NCBI GenBank assembly: GCA_003488145.1
Contig: DNMQ01000040.1
Span: forward strand, 1 to 6,822
Length of the DNA stretch: 6,822 bases
Origin: Pseudomonas sp.
GTDB lineage: Bacteria > Pseudomonadota > Gammaproteobacteria > Pseudomonadales > Pseudomonadaceae
Direction of reading: 5' to 3'
The notes under the pieces are model-generated. The model was not told the DNA's origin and made no database searches. It saw only the letters and a program-made list of their open reading frames with translations. This document shows, piece by piece, positions 6,104 to 6,822 of the stretch (position 1 is the first letter of the stretch; every line of letters starts with the position of its first letter). The translations under genes and the position numbers were made by a program.

Positions 6104-6115
6104 GGGAGTACTTCC
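6104..6115. promoter_or_regulatory. Distal NarL heptamer pair
   Basis: GGGAGTA on the plus strand matches the inverted heptamer AKRRGTA in 6 of 7, and overlapping it TACTTCC matches TACYYMT in 6 of 7. The centre is about -200 from the inferred narK start. The two heptamers overlap by two bases, so they cannot be a 7-2-7 site and probably only one is used. It also lies about 40 nt before the narX start and could serve narX itself. Confidence 0.4.
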
Positions 6116-6149
6116 CGCACCATGGCCAGAGCCGATGACAGAGCGCAGA

Positions 6150-6822
6150 ATGAACCACCGCCAAAGCGACGATCAGCCCATGTCTCCAACCGAAAGCGAG
6201 CAGCTCTCCACCCGCCACTCGATCGTGTTCAACACCCTGGTGGCGTTCGTGATCATCATCGGTTTTTCGCTGATCAGCATGCTCGCCAGCCTGTACCTGG
6301 CCGATGCCCTGGAGGGCGACGCCGAAGCAATCAACCAGGCCGGCAGCCTGCGCATGCAGGCCTATCGCCTGGCGTTCACCGCCGAGCAGGGCTCGCAGGC
6401 TGTGCTCGAAGAACGCATTGTCACGCTCGAGCGCACCCTGCTTTCCGCCTCCCTGCGCTCGGCGCTGCACCGCCACGGCGCAACCGAGCTGCCCGCGCTG
6501 CATGCCGGCGTGCTGCGCCATTGGCAGCAACGCATGCGCCCACTGCTGGACGCGCAGCCGCCGCGGCTGGAGGAATATCGCCAGGAAGCCCCGGAGTTCG
6601 TCAGCGAGCTGAATGTCTTCGTGCGGACCTTGCAGGAGGCATCCGAAGGCAAGCTCGGCGTGATCCGCGCGCTACAGGCCGGGACGCTGTTCGTCATCGT
6701 GTTGATCGCCTTCGTGCTGATCTACGGCCTGCACAACAACCTGGCGACTCCGCTGCGCAGCCTGACCAAGATGGCGCGCGACATCGGCCAGGGCGACTTC
6801 AGCGGCCAGGTGCGGATTCCCG
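6150..6822 (+). CDS. narX: Nitrate/nitrite sensor histidine kinase NarX, N-terminal part, truncated by window edge
   Basis: Membrane sensor kinase that detects periplasmic nitrate/nitrite and phosphorylates NarL. 224 residues are present of about 600 in E. coli NarX. Seen: helix 1 at about 25-51; the periplasmic P-box DAEAINQAGSLRMQAYRL (57-74), nearly identical to the nitrate-binding box of E. coli NarX and containing the key Arg (R68); a mainly helical periplasmic domain; helix 2 at about 178-194; and the start of a HAMP linker (P201-LRSLTKMARDI, then GQGDF). The kinase core lies outside the window. The start is uncertain. ATGs at 6135, 6150 and 6180 are all in frame, and none has a strong ribosome binding site. 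6150 is chosen for a weak AGAG 6 nt upstream. It diverges from the narK operon and shares its control region. narL probably follows, by analogy with other Pseudomonas. Confidence 0.93.
   Translation, partial: MNHRQSDDQPMSPTESEQLSTRHSIVFNTLVAFVIIIGFSLISMLASLYLADALEGDAEAINQAGSLRMQAYRLAFTAEQGSQAVLEERIVTLERTLLSASLRSALHRHGATELPALHAGVLRHWQQRMRPLLDAQPPRLEEYRQEAPEFVSELNVFVRTLQEASEGKLGVIRALQAGTLFVIVLIAFVLIYGLHNNLATPLRSLTKMARDIGQGDFSGQVRIP

Noticed and set aside
6122..6124. ATG at 6122 as narX start
   Set aside because: It is out of frame with the NarX coding sequence.

Overview
The window is a respiratory nitrate reduction (nar) locus from a GC-rich gammaproteobacterium. It is most likely a Pseudomonas sensu lato, perhaps of the stutzeri/mendocina type. 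This rests on the gene content, the ANR/DNR-type promoter box, and the layout of narX diverging from a transporter-narG operon, which recalls the narXL / narK1K2GHJI arrangement of P. aeruginosa. The species assignment is inference; no database was consulted.

Layout, in order of transcription. The minus-strand operon starts near 5909 and runs leftwards. It holds a 533-aa NarK2-type nitrate/nitrite carrier (5855-4254), a 152-aa universal stress protein (4238-3780), a 495-aa NarK1-type nitrate carrier (3765-2278), and the first 724 residues of the nitrate reductase catalytic subunit NarG (2172 to the left edge). The first three genes are only 14-15 nt apart. A 105-nt gap with two mutually exclusive hairpins separates the second carrier from narG. 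On the plus strand, narX (nitrate/nitrite sensor kinase) starts near 6150 and runs off the right edge after 224 residues: first membrane helix, periplasmic domain with the nitrate-binding P-box, second helix and the start of HAMP.

The divergent intergenic region (5856-6149) is the control centre. Reading away from the narK2 gene it contains a -10-like hexamer, a TTGAC-N4-GTCAA ANR/DNR/FNR box centred exactly 41.5 nt upstream of the inferred start, a 7-2-7 NarL/NarP site near -93.5, a perfect IHF consensus in an AT-rich island near -137, and a further NarL heptamer pair near -200. This spacing resembles the E. coli narG promoter.

Together the genes take up nitrate, exchange it for nitrite, reduce it at the cytoplasmic face of the membrane for anaerobic respiration, and sense it to switch on the operon. 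I see no mobile element, CRISPR array, tRNA or rRNA. Nothing points to a wholly new system. The uncommon points are the stress-protein gene inside the transporter pair, the apparent two-helix insertions in both carriers, and the alternative RNA hairpins before narG.
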